Notes: generated by a model from the sequence alone, not told the origin. DNA of 64,000 bases from Paralithodes platypus (GCA_032716605.1 CM064580.1:35327518-35391517); one strand, 5' to 3'; shown: positions 32,881 through 43,788, counted from the stretch's first letter. Numbers and translations are program-made.

Positions 32881-33174
32881 TTAAGGGGAGATGGTTCACT
32901 TTTGGGGCGATTATTGCATATATTCATTATTTTTCTAGTTTCCTCCCTAGACCTCCATCACATTTAAAAAAAAAAACATCCATTAGATCCCCCTTCTAGA
33001 TTAATTTGTACATTTTTCGGTACCTAAATAGCACGAAAGGTCTAAATATTGACGAAGAAATGGGGCGAAAGGTCTTAAATTTGACTAACTAATAGGGCCA
33101 ACATCTTAAAATCTGAAAACTAAGGGGGCTAAACATGAGGGAGAAAGTGATCCAGAAAACCGGCCCATCCCCCC
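32881..33174 (+). mobile_element. TTAA-A element, core deleted
   Basis: It starts TTAAGGGGAGATGGTTCACT and ends near GGCCCATCCCCCCA. The sequence jumps from TTTTTCGGT directly to ACCTAAATAGCACG, so both the GC hairpin and the paired hexamer are missing. GGT is shared at both sides of the break, consistent with a short-homology deletion. Confidence 0.75.
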
Positions 33175-33289
33175 ACAAATAATGTTCCATGACTGGATAT
33201 TAAATTGGCTGGTATTATATAGATGTACTATAGTGCAGTTTATCTTACGTATTATATTAATAATTTAATGTATGTACTGTATGTATGTC

Positions 33290-33538
33290 TGCCTGCCGAG
33301 ATCGGAACCTCTCCGGGTGGTCAGGGGCCGGGGGAGTGCTGGAGCGACCTTGGTAACCCTGGTCTCTGGGTCTTCTCCTGGGTGACCTGGATGTGTGTGA
33401 GTTTGTGTTTTTTATCTGTGTTTATTTTTTGTTTTATGTTGTTTTTGTGTTTTCCCTGTTCTTGCTCTGTCTTGAGTCGGCTACCCCCAAAATGGGGATT
33501 GGGCCTGAGCATATAGATAGATAGATAGATAGATAGAC
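33290..33538 (+). mobile_element. LINE 3' end, GAGTCGGC family with (ATAG)n tail
   Basis: It contains GGTCTTCTCCTGGGTGACCT, a T/G-rich stretch, then CTTGAGTCGGCTACCCCCAA, GGGCCTGAGCATATAG and seven ATAG units. A minus copy lies at 52736-52935 and a short one at 15390. The tail repeat indicates a non-LTR element. The left boundary is estimated. Confidence 0.6.
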
Positions 33539-33594
33539 TGTATGTATATAACAACTACAGGTATACTATATTATTGTTAATATTATTAATGTTA

Positions 33595-33693
33595 TTATCA
33601 TCATCATCATCATCGTTATTTTATTATTATTATTATTATGATTTGTAGTAGTAGTAGTAGTAGTAGTAGTACGGTAGTAGTAGTAGTAGTAGC
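33595..33693. repeat. (ATC)n, (ATT)n and (GTA)n microsatellites
   Basis: Three trinucleotide repeats in a row, with the (GTA)n split by ACG. Confidence 0.9.
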
Positions 33694-33876
33694 ATCACAT
33701 TACACATACAAATGAACTTACGCTCTCTCTATAACTAATATTAGTAAAATATCCCCGAAAGATACACAAAGAAGGTATAATGTTGACTTCTTTCCCTGGT
33801 ATTAAAACCCCGAGGTGTGCCATCATCCCTGCAGTAATTATCATGGATGTAACCCTCAACCTTGACCATGGTGGCC

Positions 33877-34092
33877 GCTCACCTACACCACAGACCCTAC
33901 AGGAACAGGGACCGGCCAACCTACGACATATTAACTCACTGTTCGCCCGCTCACCTACACCACAGACACTACAGGAACAGGGACCGGCCAACCTACGACA
34001 TATTGACTCACTGTTCGCCCGCTCACCTACACCACAGACCCTACAGGAACAGGGACCAGCCAACCTACGACATTTTGGTGCTACTGGTGTCA
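33877..34092. repeat. Minisatellite, 72-bp unit, 3 copies
   Basis: Units begin GCTCACCTACACCACAGACC and end CTGTTCGCCC. A 72-bp period keeps frames open, giving 24-residue repeats in two plus frames and one minus frame. No coding evidence beyond the period. Confidence 0.9.
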
Positions 34093-34172
34093 TTAGTCTC
34101 TCTTTATATTCCAATATATCCATACTCATTATTAATATCCGGTAACACTGGTACAAGCTATATTGCTCGATC

Positions 34173-34507
34173 TTAAGGGGAGATTTCCACTTGAGGGATT
34201 TTTTCTTGACTCCTTTCTCCCTCATGTTTAGCCCCATTGTTTTTCTAATGTTAAGACGTTCGCCCCAGTATTTTGACGATTTTAAGAACTTTCAACCCAT
34301 TTCTGTCAATTTTAAGACCTTTCGTGCCATTTAGGTGTCAATTTTATCCTGGCGAGCGATAGCGAGCCTGTATTTTAAGAGGAACCGGCTTTCAGCCGGG
34401 ACATTTTTCTACCGAAAAATGTACAAATTTATCTTGAAAGGGGCTCAAGGGGGTGTAATCTTAAGCTTGATGGATATCTACGGACCAAACTAAAAACCTC
34501 CCCTTAA
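34173..34507 (-). mobile_element. TTAA-A element, compensated hairpin
   Basis: Short-arm subfamily with intact TTAA at both ends. The hairpin is CCGGCT-TTC-AGCCGG, with a matched pair change relative to the usual stem. The right TTAA is shared with the next element. Confidence 0.85.
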
Positions 34508-34871
34508 GGGGGTAGTTCTTGTTTGTTGGTCTATATATTTGTTTATTATCATATATTTTAGTTTCCTCGGTAGACCTCCATCAAGCTTTGAAAAACACCC
34601 CGTAGAACCCCTTTCAAGATAATGTTGTGCATTTTTCGGCATAAAAATGTCCCAGCCGAAGGCCGGTTCCTTCTAAAATTACAAACTCGCTATCGCTTGC
34701 ATGAAAAAATCGAAACCTAAATAGCATGAAAGGTCTTAATATTGACAAAGAAATGAGGCGAAAAGTCTCAAAATCGCCCTACTAACTGAACAAACTTCAT
34801 ATAATCTCAAAACTAATATGCTAAACATGAGGGAGAAGGGGGTCCAGAAAAAGCGAGTACCTCCCCCTTAA
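34504..34871 (+). mobile_element. TTAA-A element, abutting the previous one
   Basis: It starts at the same TTAA that ends the preceding copy (TTAAGGGGGTAGTTCTTGTT) and finishes GAGTACCTCCCCCTTAA. It belongs to the GTAGT/GCGAGTA subfamily. The paired hexamer is degraded (ACTCGC-TATC-GCTTGC). Confidence 0.85.
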
Positions 34872-34922
34872 GGTCTTAGGCTCTACCTAAATAATAACAG
34901 GATCCCACAATGTTATTTGATA

Positions 34923-35149
34923 ATTGACCACTTGCGAGTTTCTGGCTATAAGGAAGTTGGAGCCGTAAACATCGATACTAAACAGAAATACCATAATAAT
35001 ATATGTTTCTGATGGATAGAAAATATGATTAATTTAGAATAATGTATTTATATAATTGTACTACAACCGTATTTTAGTTATTAATTCTGCTAAATCTCGA
35101 TGTCTGCGGCTCCAACTTCCGTATAGCATGAAACTCGCAAGTGGTCAAT
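34923..35149. mobile_element. Family D inverted-repeat MITE, copy 1
   Basis: Ends are ATTGACCACTTGCGAGTTTC and the complement GAAACTCGCAAGTGGTCAAT. The match continues inwards through GGAAGTTGGAGCCG and CATCGA. Two more copies lie at 35851 and 38730. No coding capacity. Confidence 0.85.
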
Positions 35150-35251
35150 TACGGCACTAAAATGGCGTCCCAAAGTAAAATATGGCCCCTCTCTCTCTCT
35201 CTCTCTCTCACTACAGGATGTCTGGGCTTCACCACTGTATTGCTTCTTACC

Positions 35252-35632
35252 TTCAGGGGGGTCACCTGACTTTTTACTCTCCCTTTCTCTCTTTTTCTGG
35301 CTTGTATCCATTCGGCTACATTCAGCCTACTGTTTTAAGACGTTTACCCCCATCCAGGTGTCAATATTTTTCCTGGCGAGCGGTAGCGAGCCAGCATATA
35401 TATATTTTTGTTTTGACAGCAAGCTAAATTTGTACATTTTTCGATAGAAAAATGTCTCCGGCGAAGCCGGATTTCTCCATACAATGCTGGCTCGCTATCG
35501 CTCGCCAGGAAGAAATCGACACCCGGATGGGGGTAAACTTCTTAAAACAGTAGGCTGAATCGGGCCGAATGGATACAAGCCAGAGAAAGAGATAAAAGGA
35601 GAGAAAACAAAAAAAAAGGCGACCCCGCTTCA
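35252..35632 (+). mobile_element. TTAA-B element with TTCA flanks
   Basis: A full foldback copy flanked by TTCA on both sides (35252-35255 and 35629-35632) instead of TTAA. Identical atypical flanks suggest use of a non-standard target. Hairpin CTCCGGCGAAGCCGGA and both hexamer pairs are intact. Confidence 0.8.
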
Positions 35633-35850
35633 TCAGCAGATCCTATCATCTCCTACCACTTCATTATCAATCCATGTCCGACCCACTTATGTTGATTCAA
35701 CCACCCTCTAGGTCAGCTCAATAAACTTGTCCGTATTGAATCACCACTATATCTGTAGCATACCTGTAGGATACCTGTATAGCATATTATCCCTTATTAT
35801 AACAGACATTGAGAAAACACACAAACACACACACACACACAACACGGACA

Positions 35851-36075
35851 ATTGACCACTTGCGAGTTTCATTCTGTAAGGAAGTTGGAGCTGTAGACAA
35901 CGATATTTAACAGAATTTACAACGAAAATACGATCGTAGTACATATATAAATACATAAAACCCAATTCAACATACCATTTATCCATCAGAAACGTACATT
36001 AGTTTTGAATTTCTGTTTAATATCGAAGTTCACGGCTCCAACTTCCTTATAGAACGAAACTAGCAAGTGGCCAAT
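35851..36075. mobile_element. Family D inverted-repeat MITE, copy 2
   Basis: Ends ATTGACCACTTGCGAGTTTC and GAAACTAGCAAGTGGCCAAT. Its middle is in the opposite orientation compared with copy 1 (CATCAGAAACGTACATT on this strand). Confidence 0.8.
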
Positions 36076-36290
36076 TGCACCCCCCCCCCAAAAAAAAAAC
36101 ACACACACACAAAGAAAGAAAGACAGAAAAGAAAGAATAATAAGATACTCCTACTAGCAGTAACCCATAATTATGTTAATTAGTAATAATTACCATCTGC
36201 AAACAATAATCTGGAAAAGAACTGAACTTATCTTGAAAGATTTTGCATAGAAAGTTAGTTCATACCAAAATAATACCAGGGTAATTAATA

Positions 36291-36626
36291 TTAACCCCTT
36301 CTGTACCGGCGACGTCTTTTTAAGTTTATTCTAGCGATATTCAGACAATGCTTTGTAGTTTAAGAAGGATCTGTGGCAGTAAAAATGGTTACGGAAGATA
36401 GTTCCAAGCCTGTTAGTTGCTGGAGGCCCTTCTTAAACTGACAAAATGGTTACGGGAGATAGTTCCAAGCCTGTTAGTTGCTGGAGGCCCTTCTTAAACT
36501 GACAAAATGGTTACGGGAGATAGTTCCAAGCTTGTTAGTTGCTGGAGGCCCTTCTTAAACTGACAAAATCGTCTAATAGTAGCCAGAATAAAGTGAAAAA
36601 GACGTCGTCGGTAAAGAAAAGGTTAA
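36291..36626 (+). mobile_element. TTAA-E element with internal 61-bp triplication
   Basis: It runs from TTAACCCCTTCTGTACCGGC to AAAGAAAAGGTTAA with TTAA intact. A 61-bp segment (ATGGTTACGGGAGATAGTTC to AAACTGACAAA) is present three times at 36385, 36446 and 36507, which accounts for its unusual length. Confidence 0.8.
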
Positions 36627-36654
36627 GTTTTGAGAGAGAGAGAGAGAGAGTGTG

Positions 36655-38218
36655 AAGCGACTTATGAGAGAGACTGTATAGGATACCCTCCACACGTACT
36701 ACTTATGAGAGAGACTGTATAGGATACCCTCCACACGTACTACTTATGAGAGAGACTGTATAGGATACCCTCCACACGTACTACTTATGAGAGAGACTGT
36801 ATAGGATACCCTCCACACGTACTACTTATGAGAGAGACTGTATAGGATACCCTCCACACGTACTACTTATGAGAGAGACTGTATAGGATACCCTCCACAC
36901 GTACTACTTATGAGAGAGACTGTATAGGATACCCTCCACACGTACTACTTATGAGAGAGACTGTATAGGATACCCTCCACACGTACTACTTATGAGAGAG
37001 ACTGTATAGGATACCCTCCACACGTACTACTTATGAGAGAGACTGTATAGGATACCCTCCACACGTACTACTTATGAGAGAGACTGTATAGGATACCCTC
37101 CACACGTACTACTTATGAGAGAGACTGTATAGGATACCCTCCACACGTACTACTTATGAGAGAGACTGTATAGGATACCCTCCACACGTACTACTTATGA
37201 GAGAGACTGTATAGGATACCCTCCACACGTACTACTTATGAGAGAGGACTGTATAGGATACCCCACACGTACTACTTATGAGAGAGACTGTATAGGATAC
37301 CCTCCACACGTACTACTTATGAGAGAGACTGTATAGGATACCCTCCACACGTACTACTTATGAGAGAGACTGTATAGGATACCCTTCACACGTACTACTT
37401 ATGAGAGAGACTGTATAGGATACCCTCCACACGTACTACTTATGAGAGAGACTGTATAGGATACCCTCCACACGTACTACTTATGAGAGACTGTATAGGA
37501 TACCCTCCACACGTACTACTTATGAGAGAGACTGTATAGGATACCCTCCACACGTACTACTTATGAGAGAGACTGTATAGGATACCCTCCACACGTACTA
37601 CTTATGAGAGAGACTGTATAGGATACCCTCCACACGTACTACTTATGAGAGAGACTGTATAGGATACCCTCCACACGTACTACTTATGAGAGAGACTGTA
37701 TAGGATACCCTCCACACGTACTACTTATGAGAGAGACTGTATAGGATACCCTCCACACGTACTACTTATGAGAGAGACTGTATAGGATACCCTCCACACG
37801 TACTACTTATGAGAGAGACTGTATAGGATACCCTCCACACGTACTACTTATGAGAGAGACTGTATAGGATACCCTCCACACGTACTACTTATGAGAGAGA
37901 CTGTATAGGATACCCTCCACACGTACTACTTATGAGAGAGACTGTATAGGATACCCTCCACACGTACTACTTATGAGAGAGACTGTATAGGATACCCTCC
38001 ACACGTACTACTTATGAGAGAGACTGTATAGGATACCCTCCACACGTACTACTTATGAAGAGACTGTATAGGATACCCTCCACACGTACTACTTATGAGA
38101 GAGACTGTATAGGATACCCTCCACACGTACTACTTATGAGAGAGACTGTATAGGATACCCTCCACACGTACTACTTATGAGAGAGACTGTATAGGATACC
38201 CTCCACATGTACTACTCC
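36655..38218. repeat. Minisatellite, 41-bp unit, about 38 copies
   Basis: The unit is ACTACTTATGAGAGAGACTG plus TATAGGATACCCTCCACACGT. Almost all copies are identical; exceptions include 37240-37262, 37384, 37488 and 38058. It starts just after a (GA)n tract at 36634. Confidence 0.95.
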
Positions 38219-38295
38219 CTTATCCCGCCATGCCCATCATCCTTGCCAGCGCCCCTAAGACACCCTTCTCACGTTTCATCATAGCCCAACATACC

Positions 38296-38664
38296 TTAAG
38301 GGGGTAGTGCAAGGTTTTTGGTCTATATATTTATTTATTCATTTATTTCTGAGTTTCCTCGCTAGACCACCATCAAGCTTAGAAAAACACCCCCTAGACC
38401 CCCCTTTCAAGATAAATTTGTATATTTTTCGGTAGAAAAATGTCCCGGCTGATGACCGATTCCTTCTAAAATTAGAGGCTCGCTAACGCTCGCCAGGAAA
38501 AAATCGACACCTAAAGGACACGACATGTCTTAATATTGAAGAAAAATTAAGTGTAAGGTCTCAAAATCGCCAAACTAACGGAACGAACGTCTTAAAACCT
38601 CAACACTAATATGCTAAACACGAGGGAGAAGGGGGTCCATAAAAAGCGAGTAGTGCCCCCTTAA
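38296..38664 (+). mobile_element. TTAA-A element, full length
   Basis: GTAGT/GCGAGTA subfamily with TTAA on both sides. The hairpin is broken (CCGGCTGATGACCGA). The paired hexamer is GCTCGC-TAAC-GCTCGC. Confidence 0.85.
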
Positions 38665-38729
38665 GTCGCCCTCATCACGTCTCGCCTATCTCTGACCGTC
38701 TCTCAAACACCCGCGTCACCTTCATAGCA

Positions 38730-38946
38730 ATCGACCACTTGCGAGTTTCAAGCTATAAGGAAGTTGGAGCCGTAAACATCGATATTAAACAGAAACGCAA
38801 TAATAATGTAGGTTTCTGATGGCTAAAAAGTATGTTGAATTGTGTTTTATGAATTAATACATGTACCACAACCGTATTTTAGCTGGTAATTCTGCTATGT
38901 CTACAACTCCAACTTCCTTATAGAACGAAACTCGCAAGTGGTCAAT
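38730..38946. mobile_element. Family D inverted-repeat MITE, copy 3
   Basis: Ends ATCGACCACTTGCGAGTTTC and GAAACTCGCAAGTGGTCAAT, with a middle in the same orientation as copy 1. Confidence 0.8.
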
Positions 38947-39177
38947 TCCTCCCTCCTTCTTTTATCCGTCAAGGGCATAGCACGACCCTCATGACATAAT
39001 CTCTCATAATCCCATGACATAATCCCTCATGACATAATCCCATCCACCACTCAACAACACACGTCATATCCATCTCCCTTTATGTTTCATCATATCTCGA
39101 CTTCCTTAATAAGACAACCTCCTCACGTCTCTCCTTATCTCTATCCGATCCTCCTAGCCCACACACACGTACGACAC

Positions 39178-39425
39178 TTTCATACCATCCGTCCCTTTTT
39201 GTACGTCACTTTCATACCACCCGTCCCTTTTTGTACGTCACTTTCATACCACCCGTCCCTTTTTGTACGTCACTTTCATACCACCCGTCCCTTTTTGTAC
39301 GTAACTTTCATACCACCTGTCCCTTTTTGTACGTCACTTTCATACCACCCGTCCCTTTTTGTACGTCACTTTCATACCACTCGTCCCTTTTTGTACGTCA
39401 CTTTCATACCATCCGTCCCTTTTTA
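39178..39425. repeat. Minisatellite, 32-bp unit, about 8 copies
   Basis: The unit is CACTTTCATACCACCCGTCC plus CTTTTTGTACGT. Single-base variants (ATCC, CTCG, AACT) mark some copies. A 96-bp superperiod keeps several frames open; the resulting proteins are artefacts. Confidence 0.95.
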
Positions 39426-40255
39426 TCCTACCATCACTGCACTTTTATGTCGTTCCCCTCCTCCTACAATCAGTTCATATTCTTATTTTCCCACTTTCAC
39501 ATTCATCTCCCTTACCTGTCTCATGTTTCCTCATATTCCGACGAAATCTATGTCACCTTCATCACGTCCCACAGCTATCTCTGGCCCACAAACACCCACA
39601 TCACCTTCATATCATATTTCCCTCCTATCAGTCAAGGGCACGAAACAACCCTCCTGTCAACCTCCGCTCTATCCCATAAACAATCATGTCACCTCTATCT
39701 TGTTCCTCTTATCTCATGGACACTTCACCTTTATCTAGTCCCTCACTATTCCCACAAACACTTTTGATATCTTGTAGTTACATTGTGGAAGTTCGGCCGT
39801 CCGTCAGCGGCCTTGGCGAGAACAAGGTTTATATCTATGGACCTTGGGCGAGAACTGCTCCCCCGAGTCTGTTTCTGCATTGTAGTGTCACCGTCATTTC
39901 ACTTCCTTCCCTTATATCCCTCTTTATATTTTCTACCTCCTATACTTATCTTATATACCTACATTCTATCCTCTCTGCAATCCCTACATCTCATCTTTCT
40001 CTTCAGTGCCAAAAGACAATCTCTCCATTTTTATTCCTCCCTTCCATCTCGGCGTTCGGTCCATACTAACCATCCCTTTCTTCAATCCCTACCTTCTATC
40101 CCAGTCCCCTATAGTGTCCTTCTATCCGTCCCGTCTATACATTTTCTCCTACTCCATAAACAATCTGGTCACCATCACCCATAGATATAAAATACTCTCT
40201 GTATACACTAACCCCCCCCCTCCCCCACCCCACACACACACACACATATACACAG
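39426..40255. other. Pyrimidine-rich sequence, no gene recognised
   Basis: C/T-rich plus strand with overlapping open frames in all three plus frames, which is expected from lack of purine-rich stops. A less biased stretch GGAAGTTCGGCCGTCCGTCA to GGGCGAGAACTGCTCCC at 39788-39862 stands out in base composition but has no recognised identity. Confidence 0.4.
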
Positions 40256-40880
40256 ACCTGTGTGGCCGCCACCGTGATCAGACCAAAACAAAACAGATGT
40301 GCATTGCGCCTCGACACATAACAGAGCAGTGTAGAGTAGTAAATACACATATAGTGCACGTTAACATTATTGTTATGATGATTTAAGTCATGCTATTCAC
40401 TTGAGATAACAATATAAACACTCGTAAAGTTTGCCAATGTAAGGAGTGGATCTGGGGAGGCTATGACCGCGAATCACAATTTTATTTAGATGTATTTATA
40501 TTTAATGCCCTTATATTAACTAACTTAACTAACATAACCTAACTCAATGAAATCAAATTAAGTACAAATACATCGAAATAGGATCGTGATTGGGCACGAA
40601 TGCAAGGTCTATGTAGACCTTGCACGAATGTAGAGGCCTAGCTTGCGGCTGCGGCCATGGGGTCTCATGGGTCTGTGTCATTCACCCTCGATATTTCCTT
40701 TTACTCTCAGGCATGCCTCTTAAACTGACTATAATCGATTAACCATACTCAAAACCAAGTAAAGAAAAGCAAGACCATATACTGACAGAGTTAAGATGGA
40801 CTGGTCTTTTTGAACTTCTCTAGCCTGTGTCGAAGCGCAATAGGCATTTGATTTCATTGTTTGTCTGATCAAGATTGCGG
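40256..40880. mobile_element. Inverted 70-bp arms around a foldback
   Basis: GTGGCCGCCACCGTGATCAG and TGCATTGCGCCTCGACAC at 40260-40320 recur inverted at 40830-40880 as GTGTCGAAGCGCAATAGGCA and CTGATCAAGATTGCGGTGGC. This is either one element of about 625 bp or two inverted copies. Between them lies a foldback of about 130 bp (40466-40600). Confidence 0.45.
40466..40600. mobile_element. Small foldback element
   Basis: GAATCACAATTTTATTTAGA TGTATTTATATTTAA is mirrored by TAAGTACAAATACATCGAAA TAGGATCGTGATTG. The whole unit pairs with itself except for an AACTAACTTAACTAACATAACC middle. Confidence 0.55.
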
Positions 40881-41027
40881 TGGCGGCCGCAATTCTCAGT
40901 CTCTGATATAAACAAATGTCCTATCCAGTGACATGTTGTACTGTACATCAATGCTTCCATCTTATCCCATACCCAATCCCTCAAGGGCACAGAACGACCC
41001 TCATGTCACCTGACCCTGCTTCACCCC

Positions 41028-41029
<2 letters not shown>

Positions 41030-41066
<37 letters not shown>

Positions 41067-41231
41067 CACTGGTTCACCACAGACTTGCAGGAGGCCACTC
41101 TCTTCTCCACCCAGCACCATCATCTTCTGTTACCTTTAGGTAGGAACAAAATATGCCTTTCCTTACATAAATATAATATACACAGTATAATACAGGTATA
41201 CTGTATATACAGTAAACATTATATATATACA

Positions 41232-41282
<51 letters not shown>

Positions 41283-41314
41283 TAGATTATAGATAAATAG
41301 ATAGGTAGATATAT

Positions 41315-41349
<35 letters not shown>

Positions 41350-41394
41350 CAGACAGACAGATATATATATATAGATCAATATATATAAGAAGAA
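41030..41394. repeat. (CA)n, (TA)n and (GACA)n microsatellites
   Basis: (CA)n at 41031-41064, long (TA)n at 41232-41280 and (GACA)n at 41319-41360, joined by ATAG-type sequence. Confidence 0.9.
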
Positions 41395-41907
41395 CTAGTT
41401 GAAGACTTAGATATCATCCGCTGGGATATTGTGAGACTAAATGAGGTTTATATAAAAACAAAATCATTAAACTCAAAGACAGTCATCACTTGTTCTGCTA
41501 CAGAAGAAAACAAAATTCAAAGGTACGTGCAGTAGAATCTCTAAGTAATCTTGGGATTGTTGATATTTTAAATTTATTCAACATCGTCTTGGACAGGAAA
41601 GCTTGGGTATTCATCAAACTTTGCAAACGATACATTCTTAAGGTAATTCAAGTATACACGCCCATATCGTAAAGCTCCGATGAAGAAAATATACATTCGA
41701 TAAAGACATCGCCAGCATTCTAGACCAGGAAAATACACAGTATACAATGATTATCATAGACTTCAATGCCAAAGTCGGAAAAAATATGGTAGGAGAATCA
41801 TGTATTGGAAAGCTTGGAGTAGGCGAACGGAATGACAGGGGAGAAATCTTAGTTAGCTTTGCAGAAAAATATAATTTTAGTTAAATAAACATTTCCAAAA
41901 AAGAAAT
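41395..41907 (+). pseudogene. Old LINE endonuclease domain, left part
   Basis: Broken plus-strand translation gives ELVEDLDIIRWDIVRLNEV, a KRYILKVIQVYTPIS stretch, QYTMIIIDFNAKVGKN and GVGERNDRGEILVSFAEKY. These follow the apurinic-endonuclease domain of RTE-like LINEs (IQVYAPT, GDFNA motifs; here the G of GDFNA is I). Frameshifts and stops show it is dead. It is interrupted at 41907 and resumes at 42564. Confidence 0.75.
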
Positions 41908-42563
41908 TAATTTCCACTGCTCTCACTCTTGGTCTGAGTCTCTCAACCAACGTCCATGCTTCGCTTCCGTAAGTCAGTGTCGGGATTACCACACTGTCAT
42001 GCAAGGACTTCTTCACTTCCATACTGACCACCCTATTTCTTGTTACTGCTTTTAGCGTTCCTACAACCCTCTTCCCCTGTTGTACCCTCTCCCGCACCTC
42101 TTCATCCATAGTCCCATCTTTACTCAACACACTGCCCAGATACTTAAAAGAGTTGACGATCTCCATAGCCTGACCGTTCAGCTTCACCTCACACACTGTG
42201 CGGAGTTACATGGAGGGATAGACAGACTAATGAGGAAGTAAGAAGGAGGTGTGGTGTGGAGGTAGATGTGCTGGAAAGTGTGAAAAGGAACAACTTGAGA
42301 TGGTTCGGCCATATGGAACGTATGGAAAGCGAGAGAATGACTAAGAGGGTGTACGAGAGCGAGGTGGAGGGACAGAGGGGGAGAGGTAGACCGAATATGA
42401 GGTGGAAGGATGGAGTGAGGTACTACATGAACGAAGGCGGTGCTGGTTGGGGGGAGGGACGTCGACTGACTGGGGACAGAGGTGCATGGGGGCGGTTCGT
42501 TCGTGGCCACCCCTTCGGGGATCACGGCGTCAGGCAATAGATAGATAGATAGAAAAAAGAAAT
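41897..42563 (+). mobile_element. RTE-like LINE 3' end with 5' inversion
   Basis: The insert is flanked by AAAAAAGAAAT at 41897-41907 and 42553-42563. Its right part (about 42202-42552, plus) encodes NNLRWFGHMERM and GRGRPNMRWKD, the C-terminal region of a LINE ORF, and ends in an (ATAG)n tail. Its left part (41908-42201) is inverted and on the minus strand encodes NSFKYLGSVLSKDG and IPTLTYGSEAWTLVER, the region that normally comes just before. This is the known outcome of twin priming. Both parts keep open frames, so the insertion is fairly young. Confidence 0.85.
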
Positions 42564-43030
42564 GGTCGCAGTCCAAATGGAACAACAAAGAAAGATAGAT
42601 TTGATCATAGGAGACAAATCAACAGTGTTACCAATGTCACTGTTATTAATAAGGTAAACATAGGGAGAAACCATAGATTGGTAGGCTGTATAGCAAAGTT
42701 CATTTTTAAAGTCATAAGACACAAACTAGTTCTCAGAAAAGAATGTGCCTAGAGAAATTTAAAGAGAATAAGATGACATTTCAGCTAGAACTTAACAATA
42801 GTTTCTAAGCTCTGGACAGCAATGAACACGACATCAACAAAGTAAACGAAAACCTAACATTAGCAATTAAGAGAAACAGCAGAACAGACAGGGAGCACAA
42901 ACACCAGTAAAGAAAGCAAATACCCGCAAACTACCGTAAAACTCATACAAAGAAGAAAAACAATGCACATCAAAACACAAATAAATGAAAAAGAGGGAGC
43001 AGAACTAAACAAGCTAACCAACAAAAGATG
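42564..43030 (+). pseudogene. Old LINE endonuclease domain, right part
   Basis: It continues the interrupted element: WSQSKWNNKERKIDLIIGD in broken frame, then HRLVGCIAKFIFKVIRHKL, i.e. the NxIDLIIxD and NHRLV motifs of endonuclease domains. Many stops follow. Confidence 0.65.
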
Positions 43031-43100
43031 ATGGGGAGAAGAGTGACCATCTCTTAAACTGAATCGCTTCTTGCTTGGCGCAAATCCTAACTGCCCACCA

Positions 43101-43107
43101 AATTTCG

Positions 43108-43192
<85 letters not shown>

Positions 43193-43410
43193 TCCTATGT
43201 TTTGTCATTGTCGTGCTAGTTGGGGGAAAAAAAAGAAAAAAAATTATAAATTACCATAGAGATACAGTTCAGTTTCTCTCTATCTCTATGTATATTCTCC
43301 CTCTTATGTATCTGCGTCTATTCATATACCATTACATTTATCTATCTATGTATCTATCTAATCATCGATACATTTCTATTTTTAACCTCCTATCGATAAA
43401 CAGCAATAGG
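43101..43410. repeat. (CT)n and TATC-rich sequence
   Basis: About 43 CT units at 43101-43188, then A-rich and TATCTATCTATG-type sequence up to the next element. Confidence 0.9.
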
Positions 43411-43788
43411 TTAAGGGGGGTCACCTGCTTTTTTTCTCTAATGTTCTCTCTTCCTCTGGCTTGTATCCATTCGGCCCCGTTCAGCCTACTGTTTTAAGAC
43501 GTTTATCCCCATCTAGGTGTCAATTTCTTCCTGGCGAGCGATAGCGAGCCAGCAATATATGAAGAAATCCGGCTTCGCCGGAGACATTTTTCTATCGAAA
43601 AATGTACAAATTTAGTCTGCTGTCAAAAATATTTGTTTTAAATATGCTGGCTCGCTACCGCTCGCCAGGAAAAAATCGACACGTGGATGGGGATAAACGT
43701 CTTAAAACAGTAGGCTGAATGGGGCCGAATGGATACAAGCCGGAGGGAGAGAGAAAATGAGAGAGAAAAAGCAGGTGAGCCCCCTTAC
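43411..43788 (-). mobile_element. TTAA-B foldback element
   Basis: TTAAGGGGGGTCACCTGC at the left and GCAGGTGAGCCCCCTTAC at the right, so the right TTAA is mutated. The centre is reversed as in the copy at 18301, with stem TCCGGC-TTC-GCCGGA. Confidence 0.85.

Noticed and set aside
39082..40386. Several overlapping open frames on the plus strand
   Set aside because: They arise from pyrimidine-rich DNA and the 32-bp array. The predicted proteins are low complexity in all frames.
40256..40880. Complete DNA transposon with 70-bp TIRs
   Set aside because: Ends are not precise and no target duplication is visible; two inverted copies of a short repeat are equally likely, so it is reported at low confidence only.
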